Below, piece by piece: positions 37,155 to 46,530 of a DNA stretch of 64,000 nucleotides. The stretch's first letter is position 1. Every line of letters starts with the position of its first letter. The DNA comes from an uncultured Methanospirillum sp. (GTDB lineage Archaea; Halobacteriota; Methanomicrobia; Methanomicrobiales; Methanospirillaceae): positions 124,001 through 188,000 of the forward strand of contig NZ_OY764544.1 in assembly GCF_963668475.1 (NCBI RefSeq), given 5' to 3'. The notes beneath the pieces are model-generated. The model searched no databases, had not been told where the DNA came from, and worked only from the letters and a program-made list of their open reading frames with translations. The position numbers were made by a program, and so were the translations under genes.

Positions 37155-38366
37155 ATGAATGGTCAGATGTATGTTATTATTCTCAGTATCCTTCTTCTGA
37201 TCTCTCATTCAACTGCTCTTCCCTCTCCTGATGTATGGAAGACCTCTGTTGTCGGACAGTTCTCCAGCCTCTCTAAAAGCGAGGTTGATTCATTCATCAA
37301 TCCTTTCATAACCTACAACATGAGCAGAGGTATTGTGGTGGTCCTTGTGGACCGGGATGGATATACCTGGTACTCATACGGAGGGCCAGATACAAGAACT
37401 GGAAAAATACTTGATAATACCACACTCTTTGATATTGGCTCGGTATCCAAAACGATGACCGGACTTCTTATGGCAGATTCGGAGATGAATGGTGGGTACA
37501 ATTTCTCTGCTCCTGTGAATTCATGGCTCGGTGATGAGTATGCACTTCCCGGGGAGGAAGGAGTAGAGATTACCGGAATCGATCTTGTCACTCATCGTTC
37601 AGGTCTTCCAAGGACACCTGAAAAGTTTTCAGCGGTAAACCCGGCTGATTCAGAGGCTGATCAGATCGAAGACTCAATGCAGTATTTCCAGACGATGACA
37701 ACTGATGATACGTACCGGGAGATTGCAAACAGTTCTCTTCTCGCCCCACCAGGATACCAGTATCTCTATTCAAACCTTGGTGGTGCAATAGCAGGGGATG
37801 TAGTCTCACGGGCTGAGAATATTTCATACTCCCGGTTACTGGCAGAAAAAATTACAGAACCACTAGGGATGACAAGTACCGGAGCATCATGGTCGTCTGA
37901 TGATCTCGACCGACGTGCAACCGGATACAGGGCCTATGCATACCCGACAGATGAGGCACGTCTCATCAGATTCAACGAATTCTGGACTTCTTCCGGAGGA
38001 ATTCATTCTGATGCAGATGATATGGCGGTGTTCCTGGCAGCAGAACTTGGACTGATCGATACACCTCTGTCAAGTGCCATTGCAAAAACCCATACTCCCC
38101 TGGCAGTTGCTTCAACCGGTCCTCCACTTCTTGAGCAGGGGATCTTCCTGGATATCCTGCATAACCGGGACGGAACGATCATCCTGAAAAAAGCAGGAGA
38201 GACAAACGCTCATCAGGCTGATATTGCATGGAATCCGGATATGAAGGTCGGTGTGGTTATCCTGTCAGATACCGCAAACATAGGAGGAATTCATGTTGAA
38301 GAAACTGCCATCGCCCTGCTTGAGAGGATGCAGGTTAAGAAGGTAAACCAGAAGAATGAGCAATAG
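37155..38366 (+). CDS. Exported serine hydrolase of the beta-lactamase/PBP4* family
   Basis: The ATG at 37155 with AAAGGTGGG just upstream gives 403 residues and a clean signal peptide (about 1-21). An upstream ATG at 37017 would add 46 unlikely residues. The catalytic SxxK is SVSK (Ser96, Lys99) and the second motif is YSN at 205-207. A third motif of the KTG/HxG type is not obvious near HQAD at about 384. The family includes esterases, D-aminopeptidases and penicillin-binding proteins. Methanogens lack murein, so an esterase or peptidase role at the cell surface is more likely. Confidence 0.88.
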   Translation: MNGQMYVIILSILLLISHSTALPSPDVWKTSVVGQFSSLSKSEVDSFINPFITYNMSRGIVVVLVDRDGYTWYSYGGPDTRTGKILDNTTLFDIGSVSKTMTGLLMADSEMNGGYNFSAPVNSWLGDEYALPGEEGVEITGIDLVTHRSGLPRTPEKFSAVNPADSEADQIEDSMQYFQTMTTDDTYREIANSSLLAPPGYQYLYSNLGGAIAGDVVSRAENISYSRLLAEKITEPLGMTSTGASWSSDDLDRRATGYRAYAYPTDEARLIRFNEFWTSSGGIHSDADDMAVFLAAELGLIDTPLSSAIAKTHTPLAVASTGPPLLEQGIFLDILHNRDGTIILKKAGETNAHQADIAWNPDMKVGVVILSDTANIGGIHVEETAIALLERMQVKKVNQKNEQ

Positions 38367-38983
38367 ATGTCAATACCAGTCCTGTTCAGTGAAATTATTG
38401 AATGAGATTCACTTAAGTTTCTGCATGAAACCATATGGTTACCCATTTTCCTGGCATGCGACTGATATCCAACAGTATAACACACTGATCTGCTGATTTT
38501 TCATATACCGCTTTGAATAATATCTTTTTCAGGCATTCATGGTCATGTATAGAAATTCATATTAACCAGGAGATAACTACTGTTCCGAAAGGGATGTACA
38601 GGTTCTCTGAAGGTACCTGAACAATGGTCTGCCAGATGGCACTTTGTGTCAGTTTCTATGAGAGTAATTCGTCTGACCTTGTCCATGATTCAGATCTTCA
38701 TATGTGTCGGGTTGGGCCTCTTTTTTTATACTTCTCACAAAAATATTATATAAAAACTTTGGCATTGGCGCCATTACCCAACTTTATTACTATTCTCCCG
38801 ATAAAAGAATAGATTTGTACTATTTAGAATGCTGAGCATACCGGAAATAATTGAGGTTTAAATTATTTCTGACAAATACTTTGTTCGCATTCTATTGTAG
38901 CAGGAAATGCGTACGGAATTTAAAAATTCGTATTACCATTCCATTCTGCATGGGTGGGTTTGCAGAACCAGTCAGGGACTACC
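38367..38983. other. Intergenic region ahead of the PAS chemoreceptor
   Basis: Over 600 bases without a supported gene. TATA-like TTATATAAAAAC at 38745-38757 is the best promoter element. It is followed by a palindromic TTGGCGCCA-like sequence near 38766-38774. Short frames here lack ribosome sites and family resemblance. An AT-rich leader leads to the chemoreceptor start. Confidence 0.4.
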
Positions 38984-41900
38984 ATGGTTGAAAAACATAC
39001 TGCCGTTATCGGCTCTCAGGATACTGCATCGCTTCAGAAGATCATCGATTCAATACCATCGGCAACGTTGATTATTGATCCAAAAGGGGTATTCGTTGAC
39101 TGCAACAAGGCAACACTCCAGATTTTTAACGCTTCCAGTCGAGCGGATATTGTTGGAAAACCACCTGCCATTCTTTCTCCGCCAAAGCAGAGGAATGGCA
39201 AGGATTCCGATGCCGAATGTGTCAGACTTCTCCAAAAAGCCCATGAAACTGGATCGGTCACGTTCTATTATGATCACCTGACTCTGAAAGGGAAGTTGTT
39301 TCCTGCCAAAGTATCTCTCAGTGAGATCGAGTACGAAGGCAACCAATGTCTGATGTGCACTATTACTGATATGACCGGGCAGGTCAGAGTCGAAGAGAAT
39401 GAAACTCTTATTTCGCAGAATCCATACGCAATGATAACTCTGAATCCTGATATGACTATAGCGGATGTAAATCCTGCATTTTCACAGATATCTGGATATA
39501 AAAAAGAGGACTGGATAGGAAAAGGTCTGAGTGATTTTAAGATCATAAAGCGGGATGGACCGACAGTGCAGGATGCACTTCGGACTAAATATACAGTTTC
39601 CGGAAAGATCATCGTTGACTTTCCAAATGGGATCAAAAATATGCAATATTCATATGTCCCGGTCTTTGATGCTGATGGTGAAGTTATTCTGATTTATGAT
39701 ATCTTTGCTGATCTCACCGAGCTCGTCCAGAAGGTCAACGAATCGAATTCATTGATCTCTGAAAACCCAGCTTCCATCGTGAGTATGGATACATCCGGTA
39801 ATATTCTCTCTGTCAATCCAGCTTTTCAGGATTTATCCCGGGTTTCAAAAGAGAAACTCCTCGTTATGAATCTGCAGGAGTTCAATATACTGGAGAGGGA
39901 TGGACAATCTCTAAAAGAAATAATCATATCAAAAAAGCCTTCAAAAGGGAGGTTGGTTGTTGATTTTGGCTGGGCGGTTAAGACGCTTGATTTCACATAT
40001 ATCCCGATACTGGATGCGAATGGTATTGTAGCCAGCATGGTTGCGATGTACCTTGATGTCTCGGATCAGGTTGCATACGAAGATGAGATTGCGAAATTTA
40101 TTCACGAGAATCCTCATGCAATCGTTACTATGACACCTGATCTGAAGATCACTGACGTTAATCCCGCGTTTTCAAAAATTATGGGGTATAAGTATGAAGA
40201 AATTACAAATATGAGACTGAGTGATCTCAAGGTTCTTGAGCGTAATGGCGGAACGGTAAAGGACAGTCTCCAGAGTAAAAATCCTGTTTCTGGAGCAGTT
40301 ATCGCCGATACCCCGGCAGGAATCCGTCACCTAGCGTATGTCTATGTACCAATCCTAGATAAAAAAGGCGAAGTGATCAAGTTCCTTGAAATATTCTCCG
40401 ACCTGACTGAACAGAGGAACCTGATCGCATACTATGAATCGATCCTTGATGCTGTGCCTCTTCCGATTCATGTCACCGATAATGACATGAAATGGACGTA
40501 CATGAATAAACCTTTTGAGAAGATTCTCATGAATAACCGGGTTATTCAGGATCGTAAATCTGCATACGGGTTGCCATGTTACACAGCTAATGCCAATATC
40601 TGCAAGACGAATGAATGCGGTATCCATAAACTCAGAACAACCGGAAAGAATGAGACCTTCTTTGAATGGATGGGTGCTTCGAATAAACAGACCACTGCAC
40701 CGGTTGTTAATGCCAGCGGAGAAACTGTCGGGTATGTTGAGACTGTACAGGATCTGACCGAACAGATAAGGCTGATTGAGTTTTTACAGAAAGAGGTGGC
40801 TCGTCTTTCAGAAAATATTGTGAAGTTAAGCAACGGCAATTTTGATCTGAATCTGAAGATGACGGCTTCAGATCAGTATTCAGAGAAAGCAGAAGTGATG
40901 TTTGAGGAGATTAACACAAGCATATCAACCCTTATTACCGCTCTGCATAATCTGATACAGGATTCAGATGACCTGGCATATGATGCAACAAACGGGAATC
41001 TGAAGGCACGTGCAAATATTGAAAGGCACAAAGGAGAGTTCAAAAAGATCGTGGAAGGTTTTAACCGGACTCTTGAAAGTGTCATTCAGCCGATAGACGA
41101 ATCGCTCCGGGTTTGTGAGAACTACGCCTCGTATGACTTCACGGCCCGGTTCTCTTCTTCCCTTGAGGTCAAAGGAGACTGGATTCAGTTTAAGAACGCA
41201 TTGAACCATATTGGAGTGAGTGTCTGTGATGTGATACACATGATCACTCAAAATGTCAATGATCTTGCAACCAGTGCTGAAGAGGCCCATGTCAGCGTTG
41301 AAGAAGTGGTTACCGGAGCACAGCAGATTGCAACTAGTGCCGGAAAGGTCAGTCAGAATGCTGATCAGGGAGAAGACGGTATTTCACAGGTACTCAAAGC
41401 GATGGAGGACCTCAATGTAACGGTCAGTGCTGTGTCGCAGAAGGCAGAGTCAGTCTCCATTGCCTCTGATGAAGCAAATAATCTGGCTAAAGAGGGTATC
41501 AGTCTTGCACATGAATCAGAAAAAGCGATGGAAGATATCACCACCTCTGCCAGGGAGGTTGATACCATAGTAACCGGTATTAACACACAGATGGATGAGA
41601 TCGGAAAGATCGTCCGGCTGATATCAGACATTGCCAACCAGACCAACCTGCTTGCTCTCAATGCAGCAATTGAGGCAGCCCGGGCAGGAGAAGCAGGGAG
41701 AGGATTTGCCGTTGTTGCAGCCGAGGTAAAATCTCTTGCCCAGGACTCACGAAAGTCAGCAGAAAATATTGAGGATATGATTGCAGCACTTCAGACAAAG
41801 GCTCAACTGGCAACCGAGGCGATGGGTAAGTCCACAAGAGCAGTGCAGGATGGCAGTTCAGCACTTGAACAGACACTCGGAGCTTTCAATAAGATTGCAC

Positions 41901-42160
41901 ACACTATTGAAGATATTAACCGTAATACAGTAGAGGTTGCATCTGCATCTGAAGAACAGGCTGCATCGGTTGAAGAAGTGACTGCCAGTATCCAGGAGGT
42001 TTCAAATCTTGTGCAGAACACCTCGCATGAAGCAGGTGATGCTGCTGCGGCAACACAAGAGGCAAGTGCTTCAATCGATGAGGTGGGACGGATTATGAAT
42101 GGTGTAGTCGGTATTGTGGAGAATATCTCCCGTGAGATTGTCAAGTTCAAGGTAGCATAA
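38984..42160 (+). CDS. Soluble chemotaxis receptor with repeated PAS domains
   Basis: The ATG at 38984 has CAGGGA upstream and gives 1058 residues; a GTG at 38954 is possible. An N-terminal PAS is followed by three closely related PAS units (about 140-490), each beginning with an ENPxAxxxM pattern. A fifth PAS carries three Cys (532, 540, 545; C-x7-C-x4-C) that could hold a cofactor. Two HAMP-like segments (about 620-790) precede a complete signalling domain with hairpin [20 protein letters not shown]. There is no membrane helix. cheW starts four bases after the stop, so receptor and adaptor are cotranscribed. Confidence 0.92.
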   Translation: MVEKHTAVIGSQDTASLQKIIDSIPSATLIIDPKGVFVDCNKATLQIFNASSRADIVGKPPAILSPPKQRNGKDSDAECVRLLQKAHETGSVTFYYDHLTLKGKLFPAKVSLSEIEYEGNQCLMCTITDMTGQVRVEENETLISQNPYAMITLNPDMTIADVNPAFSQISGYKKEDWIGKGLSDFKIIKRDGPTVQDALRTKYTVSGKIIVDFPNGIKNMQYSYVPVFDADGEVILIYDIFADLTELVQKVNESNSLISENPASIVSMDTSGNILSVNPAFQDLSRVSKEKLLVMNLQEFNILERDGQSLKEIIISKKPSKGRLVVDFGWAVKTLDFTYIPILDANGIVASMVAMYLDVSDQVAYEDEIAKFIHENPHAIVTMTPDLKITDVNPAFSKIMGYKYEEITNMRLSDLKVLERNGGTVKDSLQSKNPVSGAVIADTPAGIRHLAYVYVPILDKKGEVIKFLEIFSDLTEQRNLIAYYESILDAVPLPIHVTDNDMKWTYMNKPFEKILMNNRVIQDRKSAYGLPCYTANANICKTNECGIHKLRTTGKNETFFEWMGASNKQTTAPVVNASGETVGYVETVQDLTEQIRLIEFLQKEVARLSENIVKLSNGNFDLNLKMTASDQYSEKAEVMFEEINTSISTLITALHNLIQDSDDLAYDATNGNLKARANIERHKGEFKKIVEGFNRTLESVIQPIDESLRVCENYASYDFTARFSSSLEVKGDWIQFKNALNHIGVSVCDVIHMITQNVNDLATSAEEAHVSVEEVVTGAQQIATSAGKVSQNADQGEDGISQVLKAMEDLNVTVSAVSQKAESVSIASDEANNLAKEGISLAHESEKAMEDITTSAREVDTIVTGINTQMDEIGKIVRLISDIANQTNLLALNAAIEAARAGEAGRGFAVVAAEVKSLAQDSRKSAENIEDMIAALQTKAQLATEAMGKSTRAVQDGSSALEQTLGAFNKIAHTIEDINRNTVEVASASEEQAASVEEVTASIQEVSNLVQNTSHEAGDAAAATQEASASIDEVGRIMNGVVGIVENISREIVKFKVA

Positions 42161-42164
42161 TTCC

Positions 42165-42677
42165 ATGAGTGAAACTGAAGGTCTCTCGAAGAATTCCAGG
42201 AAAGCGATATCAGAGACGGAAGAAGAGATTCAGATCGTTGAATTTCTTCTGGGCAATGACAAATTCGCTATCAACCTCTTTGATGTGAAAGAGATCGTGG
42301 AATATACCAGGATCACACCACTTCCCGGGAGTGGTCAGTATATTAAGGGGATTATCGATCTGAGGGGGGAGATCACCACTATCATCGATCTCAAAGCTAA
42401 GATGAGTATTACATCCTCAACTGCCACCCTTGAACAGTCAAGAATAATTGTCATTGACAGTTCGGTGACTAAAGGAAAGACTGGAATTTTAGTTGACGAC
42501 GTAACAACAGTCCTCTCGATTCGCGAATCCCAGATAGACAAGAAGATCAATGAGGGAACAGATTCGCAATATATTCTCGGAATTATCAAGCATAATGTTG
42601 GAGATCGTGAATCAGAAAAGACCGAACTTGTTATCTGGATAGATGTTCCCGGGCTATTGCGGGATATGGGTCAGTAA
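42165..42677 (+). CDS. cheW: CheW chemotaxis adaptor
   Basis: This 170-residue CheW adaptor would couple receptors to the CheA kinase. Visible features are the IVEFLLGNDKFAINLFDVKE start of the fold (about 24-43), TPLPGSGQYIKGIIDLRGEI (about 51-70), and DDVTTVLSI with the closing strand GIIKHN. An N-terminal charged tail of about 20 residues is unusual but short. It directly follows the PAS receptor gene and probably serves it. No cheA lies in this window. Its last codons run into repeat copy B. Confidence 0.93.
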   Translation: MSETEGLSKNSRKAISETEEEIQIVEFLLGNDKFAINLFDVKEIVEYTRITPLPGSGQYIKGIIDLRGEITTIIDLKAKMSITSSTATLEQSRIIVIDSSVTKGKTGILVDDVTTVLSIRESQIDKKINEGTDSQYILGIIKHNVGDRESEKTELVIWIDVPGLLRDMGQ

Positions 42678-42722
42678 AAACCCCGGCGGTGCCCCATTGA
42701 GGGTCCCAGGTAGGACTGATGA
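42676..42722 (+). repeat. Dispersed structured repeat, copy B, left part
   Basis: This stretch matches copy C (55910 onward) from AAAAACCCC through CCCAGGTAGGAC with about seven differences. It stops at the TA target site of the IS630 element. Beyond the element, 46361-46377 continues the repeat, so the insertion split it. The 9-base hairpin is weakened here by two mismatches and two G-U pairs. Confidence 0.75.
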
Positions 42723-42773
42723 TATACTAAGCGACGGAATACTTTATTAATAATGCCTGATGAATAATACTCT

Positions 42774-43344
42774 ATGCGTAGGTTAACCGTAATTAATGCC
42801 CAATCAATGGTAAATTTGCTTCAAAATGAAATTCATAGAAATGACGAGTCAAGATATGATCACCGTTTGCACGGAGTATTACTCGTTGCTTTGGGGTACT
42901 CTTGCTCTGAATCAGCCAAAATGTTAGGCCATACTGTCACTACGATAGAAAACTGGGTAAATCGCTTCAATAAAGGGGGATTCAATTCATTAAGGGATGA
43001 AATCCATACTGGACGTCCCCCTTCTCTCTCTGAACCTCAATTGAATGATATTCGTAAAGATATTGCTCAGGATCCTAAAAATTTAGGGTATGATCAAAAT
43101 CTCTGGGATGGAAAACTTCTAAGTCATCACATATTACTCCAATATGGTATCACTTTAAGCGTAAGACAATGTCAAAGACTCTTTCATAAAATGGAATTTA
43201 GACAGAGAAAACCACGACCTATCAGTTCTAAAGTTGATAAAAAGAAACAAGAATGTTTTAAAAAAACTACGTCAGAAGATTCAAAGCGGGAAATATGAAG
43301 TATGGAGCACAGATGAATGTCACTTCCAGCAAAATGGAACGAGA
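42774..43344 (+). pseudogene. IS630 transposase, N-terminal part
   Basis: A 174-residue frame from ATG 42774 carries the winged HTH region (SCSESAKMLGHTVTTIENWV). At a run of seven A (43260-43266) the frame changes: the DDE part continues in the next frame as KLRQKIQSGKYEVW and reaches TDECHFQQNGTRC, where the first catalytic Asp lies. The coding sequence is then cut by the IS21 insertion after 43344. The A7 step could be programmed frameshifting or a simple error. Confidence 0.88.
43340..43344. repeat. Target duplication of the IS21 element, left copy
   Basis: CGAGA at 43340-43344 is repeated at 45875-45879 on the other side of the element. Joining the flanks through one copy restores the IS630 reading frame across TRCRMWIPK. 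Confidence 0.88.
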
Positions 43345-43451
43345 TGTATTCGCTCATCCAAAATTGCTCAGGTTCGCTCATTCAATTTTGCTCAGCCCTA
43401 AGTGCAATGTCATCATCCAAGTATAAAAATATCACTCCGAAGAAAAACACA

Positions 43452-43530
43452 GAAGGGAGGTGGCCTCGCCCCCTCCCTTCATCCCTCCCCTGAGTACGAT
43501 AGGCTCGGTGGGATGGATAAACATCCCACC
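43452..43530 (-). terminator. Two perfect hairpins after istB
   Basis: GAAGGGAGG (43452-43460) pairs with CCTCCCTTC (43472-43480), and GGTGGGATG (43507-43515) pairs with CATCCCACC (43522-43530, loop of six). They lie between the istB stop at 43553 and the element's end. They may stop transcripts entering or leaving the element or protect the mRNA end. Confidence 0.5.
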
Positions 43531-43552
43531 TTCGCGAGGAGAGGTTATCAAG

Positions 43553-44272
43553 TTAGGATTTGCTGGACCTTCTTCTATAACTCGAACCATTCATATTGAC
43601 AACAATTGCTCGATGGGTGATCCGGTCAAGCAGAGCAGCGGTCAGAGTTTTATCATGGAACACTTTTATCCATTCAGAAAACGGTAAATTCGTTGTAATC
43701 ACCGTACTAAGTATCTCATATCTTGCAGCAAGGATCTGAAACAACAACTCAGCTCCCTCCAAATCAAAGGTTATGTAGCCGAGTTCATCCAGGATAAGAA
43801 TATCAATCTTCTTAAACTGCCTCATCAAGAGGGTGAATCTCCCTGCTCGTTTTGCTTCAAGCAATTCATTCACCAACCCCGCTGCCGTTTTAAAAATTAC
43901 TTTGTAGTTATTCTCACATGCACAAACTCCTGTTGCAATAGCCATGTGAGTCTTTCCGGTCCCAGAATTACCAATAAACACAACATTTTTCGTTTCCTGA
44001 ATAAAGTTGAGTAGTTTTAGATCCTGCAGAATCCTTCTCCCATCATCAGGTAATGCCTCTACTGACAACTCATCAAATCTCTTTTGAGTAGGAAATCCTG
44101 CCAGTTTTAGTGTTCGTATCTGACGGTTTGTCATCCTGATTTTCAGTTCGAATTGACAAGCGTTTGTCAGAATAGAAATTGTATCCGGATCAGAACCACA
44201 CTGCTCCTGGATAAATTGGTAAACACCGGCAATATGGAGTTGTTTACACAGATCTTCTAGTTCCGGCGTCAT
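43553..44272 (-). CDS. istB: IstB-like helper ATPase of IS21
   Basis: The start at 44272 overlaps the istA stop (ATGA), giving 239 residues. Walker A is GNSGTGKTH (about residues 93-101) and Walker B is ILILDELGY (about 153-161), as in the DnaA/DnaC-related IstB ATPases that choose the target and activate the transposase. The sequence is complete and shows no frameshift. Confidence 0.94.
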   Translation of the reverse strand: MTPELEDLCKQLHIAGVYQFIQEQCGSDPDTISILTNACQFELKIRMTNRQIRTLKLAGFPTQKRFDELSVEALPDDGRRILQDLKLLNFIQETKNVVFIGNSGTGKTHMAIATGVCACENNYKVIFKTAAGLVNELLEAKRAGRFTLLMRQFKKIDILILDELGYITFDLEGAELLFQILAARYEILSTVITTNLPFSEWIKVFHDKTLTAALLDRITHRAIVVNMNGSSYRRRSSKS

Positions 44273-45747
44273 GCTGTACACTCCATCACCTGATCATATA
44301 CAGTGAGATCCGGCTCCTGTACATCGATCATATCAAATCTTTCTAATGACTCAGTGACCGGAGAAGGAGTATTATTTAAAATCATTCGAATTGTATCATA
44401 TCCCGGTAGAATATGGTTTTTCTGTAGTTTTTCAATTGCAGAAACCAATTGAGGTACGGTACATATGGCAGTCAGGTTAAGTATCTGAATGAATTCCAAC
44501 GGCTTTTCCTTGTAATGCGATTCAAAAAGATTTTGAAGAGCAGGAGGAGCCTGTTGAATAACTTTTGAATGTTGAAGGGATCCCGGTTTTCTTTCAAATG
44601 TTTTCAGGAAATGGCAAATATTGAGAGAGTACTGCCCTTTCACATACAATCTCTGGTGTGATGTGATCAATTCAGAGCCAGATAGGAGATCTATCTGTTC
44701 CTGAGAGATTTTGAGCAGAATGTGTTTTTGACGATAGGTATCAGGAACTGAGTAATAATTACGGTCAAAGGTTACAAATGAATACTTTGAAATTCGGGCT
44801 AATTTAGTTAGTACGTTCGAATAATCAAGAGATGGAAGCGAAAACATAGATTTCTGTTCATCCTTCAAAGCCTCAATGGGAGTCTTGTCCCTTCGATATA
44901 CGTTTTTACTATTTATTTGCTCAAGAGATGCAATGAGCCACTCCTGAGCTTCTTGGATTGACTCAAATGATGTCCGTTCTCCGAATGCATTCCTTCTGAT
45001 ATAACTGACGCTCTCTTCATCTGTTCCCTTTTCATGCGGAGAAGCCGGATTACATACTTCATAGGAATAGCCGTAATGAGATGCAAATTGAAGGTATGTA
45101 TCCTGGAACTTTTTCCTTGAATAGTCATAGACTGCTCTAAGATTGTCATAATAGATGTACCGCGGAACAGACTGAATCTCGGTAAAGAACTGAATATGGG
45201 CATCGATAACTTCTTGCTGGGTTTCATGGTAATACAGTCGGGCGAATCGGAATAACGAGTAGGTCAGGACCATGACTGCCATGGATACTTTCGTCCAGAC
45301 TCCTTTGATTTGAAGACTGACTTCACACCAGTCAAACTCTGCTCGATAACCGGGTTCTGGCTCCTGGAGAATATACACTTCTCGTGAAGAATGGGATTTA
45401 TTCCATGAGGATATGAGTCGTTTGACGGTAGCATAACTGATCGAGTAACCGGTTTGAGTAACCTGATCAAAGATCTGCCGTGCATTCATCCTCTGTTTTC
45501 TAGGACGGGTCAGGTTTTGTTCGAGGAGAGTGTGGATGTGGAGCAGGATTTCATCTGTCACAACCCGAGGAGGTTGAATTATTTTACGATTTGAAGGAAG
45601 GATCTCATCCCTAAGTCCGGATCTAACCTCATTTACCCGGAGAACATACTTCTTGACCGTGTTACGAGAGATGTGGAACTCTCGTGCAACCTGGCTATAT
45701 GAGCCGCATCTATTGTAAGATGCAACGATTTGTTGGATCTCTGCCAT
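44269..45747 (-). CDS. istA: IstA-like DDE transposase of IS21
   Basis: The ATG at 45747 has GAGGTG seven bases upstream and gives 492 residues; an upstream start at 45819 is less likely. It has an HTH (GSYSQVAREFHISRNTVKKY, about 15-34). The rve/DDE domain includes EFDWCEV (Asp near 141), YYDNLRA (Asp near 200) and a conserved Glu in HEKGTDEESV (about 235-244). A C-terminal Mu-transposase-like barrel follows. The length is typical of IstA. It likely binds the CGCTCAT repeats at the element's ends. Confidence 0.94.
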   Translation of the reverse strand: MAEIQQIVASYNRCGSYSQVAREFHISRNTVKKYVLRVNEVRSGLRDEILPSNRKIIQPPRVVTDEILLHIHTLLEQNLTRPRKQRMNARQIFDQVTQTGYSISYATVKRLISSWNKSHSSREVYILQEPEPGYRAEFDWCEVSLQIKGVWTKVSMAVMVLTYSLFRFARLYYHETQQEVIDAHIQFFTEIQSVPRYIYYDNLRAVYDYSRKKFQDTYLQFASHYGYSYEVCNPASPHEKGTDEESVSYIRRNAFGERTSFESIQEAQEWLIASLEQINSKNVYRRDKTPIEALKDEQKSMFSLPSLDYSNVLTKLARISKYSFVTFDRNYYSVPDTYRQKHILLKISQEQIDLLSGSELITSHQRLYVKGQYSLNICHFLKTFERKPGSLQHSKVIQQAPPALQNLFESHYKEKPLEFIQILNLTAICTVPQLVSAIEKLQKNHILPGYDTIRMILNNTPSPVTESLERFDMIDVQEPDLTVYDQVMECTA

Positions 45748-45879
45748 CGTTTTCACCTCAAATATCCACCTCACATACGGAGGGGATTTATTCGTTCTAC
45801 TTAATAAATGGGTGATCAAAAACGAATGAGCGCGGCCTTATAAAACCCTGATCAAGATCCAATGAGCGTTAACACGAGA

Positions 45880-46356
45880 TGCAGGATGTGGATTCCTAAA
45901 GAGATCAAAAATCCCACTGTAAAACAAGAACCGACCCGACATAAAATAAGCGTTTTCGGAACTGTCAATAATAACGATGGAAGATTTGTGTATAGCATCA
46001 ATCCGGTTTTTAATGCCCAAACTTTTCTTGAACACTTAAAGCAAGTAATTCAATTTCGGGCCAAGAAAAAGAAAATTTTACTCATTATCGATAACGCAAG
46101 ATACCATCATGCGATATTACTGAAACCCTGGCTTGAAGAAAATAAACGGAAAATAGAACTCTTCTTTTTACCACCATACAGTCCGGAGTTGAATCCCGTA
46201 GAATTAGTTTGGAAGGAAACTCGGTATTCTGAAACACATAATCGCTATTTTCCATCCCTACAATCACTGTCAGGATCCATTACTGGGGTATTTGAAAAAT
46301 GGAGTATGCCTAATGACTCATTAAGATCATTATGCAAAATTAATTATGTCGTTTAG
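45880..46356 (+). pseudogene. IS630 transposase, C-terminal part
   Basis: The frame continues from the left part as RMWIPKEIKNPTV. The second catalytic Asp lies in ILLIIDNARYHH and the final acidic residue in LNPVELVWKETR. It ends at TAG 46356, two bases before the element end. An ATG inside the IS21 end could express this piece, but it lacks the DNA-binding region and the first catalytic Asp and would be inactive. Confidence 0.88.
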
Positions 46357-46358
46357 TA

Positions 46359-46380
46359 TAGAACTGTTTCATACAGGATC
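46359..46380 (+). repeat. Dispersed structured repeat, copy B, right part
   Basis: After the TA duplication, GAACTGTTTCATACA (46361-46375) lines up with GGACTTTTTCATGCA of copies A and C. Together with 42676-42722 it rebuilds the repeat once the IS630 element and one TA are removed. It is evidence that the repeat was already present when the IS630 arrived. Confidence 0.7.
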
Positions 46381-46530
46381 ATCCCTCATTTTTCGCGGCT
46401 CTGACCAAACAAATCCCATATTTTTTGAAAAAGATAAATCGGCAGCCTCATATATTTGTAAATTTAACTCCTAATTCAGTCGGACTGTCATCGATGCCCG
46501 CATTTTGAATATCATATTTCGAATAGTTCC

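Larger units (their letters stand above)
43345..45874 (-). mobile_element. IS21-family insertion sequence
   Basis: This 2530-base element begins TGTATTCGCTCAT and ends with the reverse complement of TGTTAACGCTCAT. It carries istA and istB in that order on the minus strand and is flanked by CGAGA duplications. Each end has two direct copies of a CGCTCAT-containing repeat (left: from 43349 and 43373; right, on the minus strand: around 45860-45868 and 45827-45835). This is the layout of IstA binding sites in IS21. Both genes look intact, so the element may be active. Confidence 0.94.
42725..46358 (+). mobile_element. IS630-family element interrupted by an IS21-family element
   Basis: The left end TACTAAGCGAC at 42725 and right end GTCGTTTAGTA at 46348-46358 are inverted repeats (one mismatch in 11). 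They are flanked by the TA duplication at 42723-42724 and 46359-46360 that marks IS630/Tc1-mariner insertion. Without the inner 2530-base IS21 and its 5-base duplication the element is 1099 bases, normal for IS630. The transposase is split, so it cannot move on its own. Confidence 0.93.

Noticed and set aside
45862-46356. Stand-alone transposase gene
   Set aside because: The sequence is the C-terminal half of the IS630 transposase, and its apparent start lies in the IS21 end. Removing IS21 joins it to the left half.
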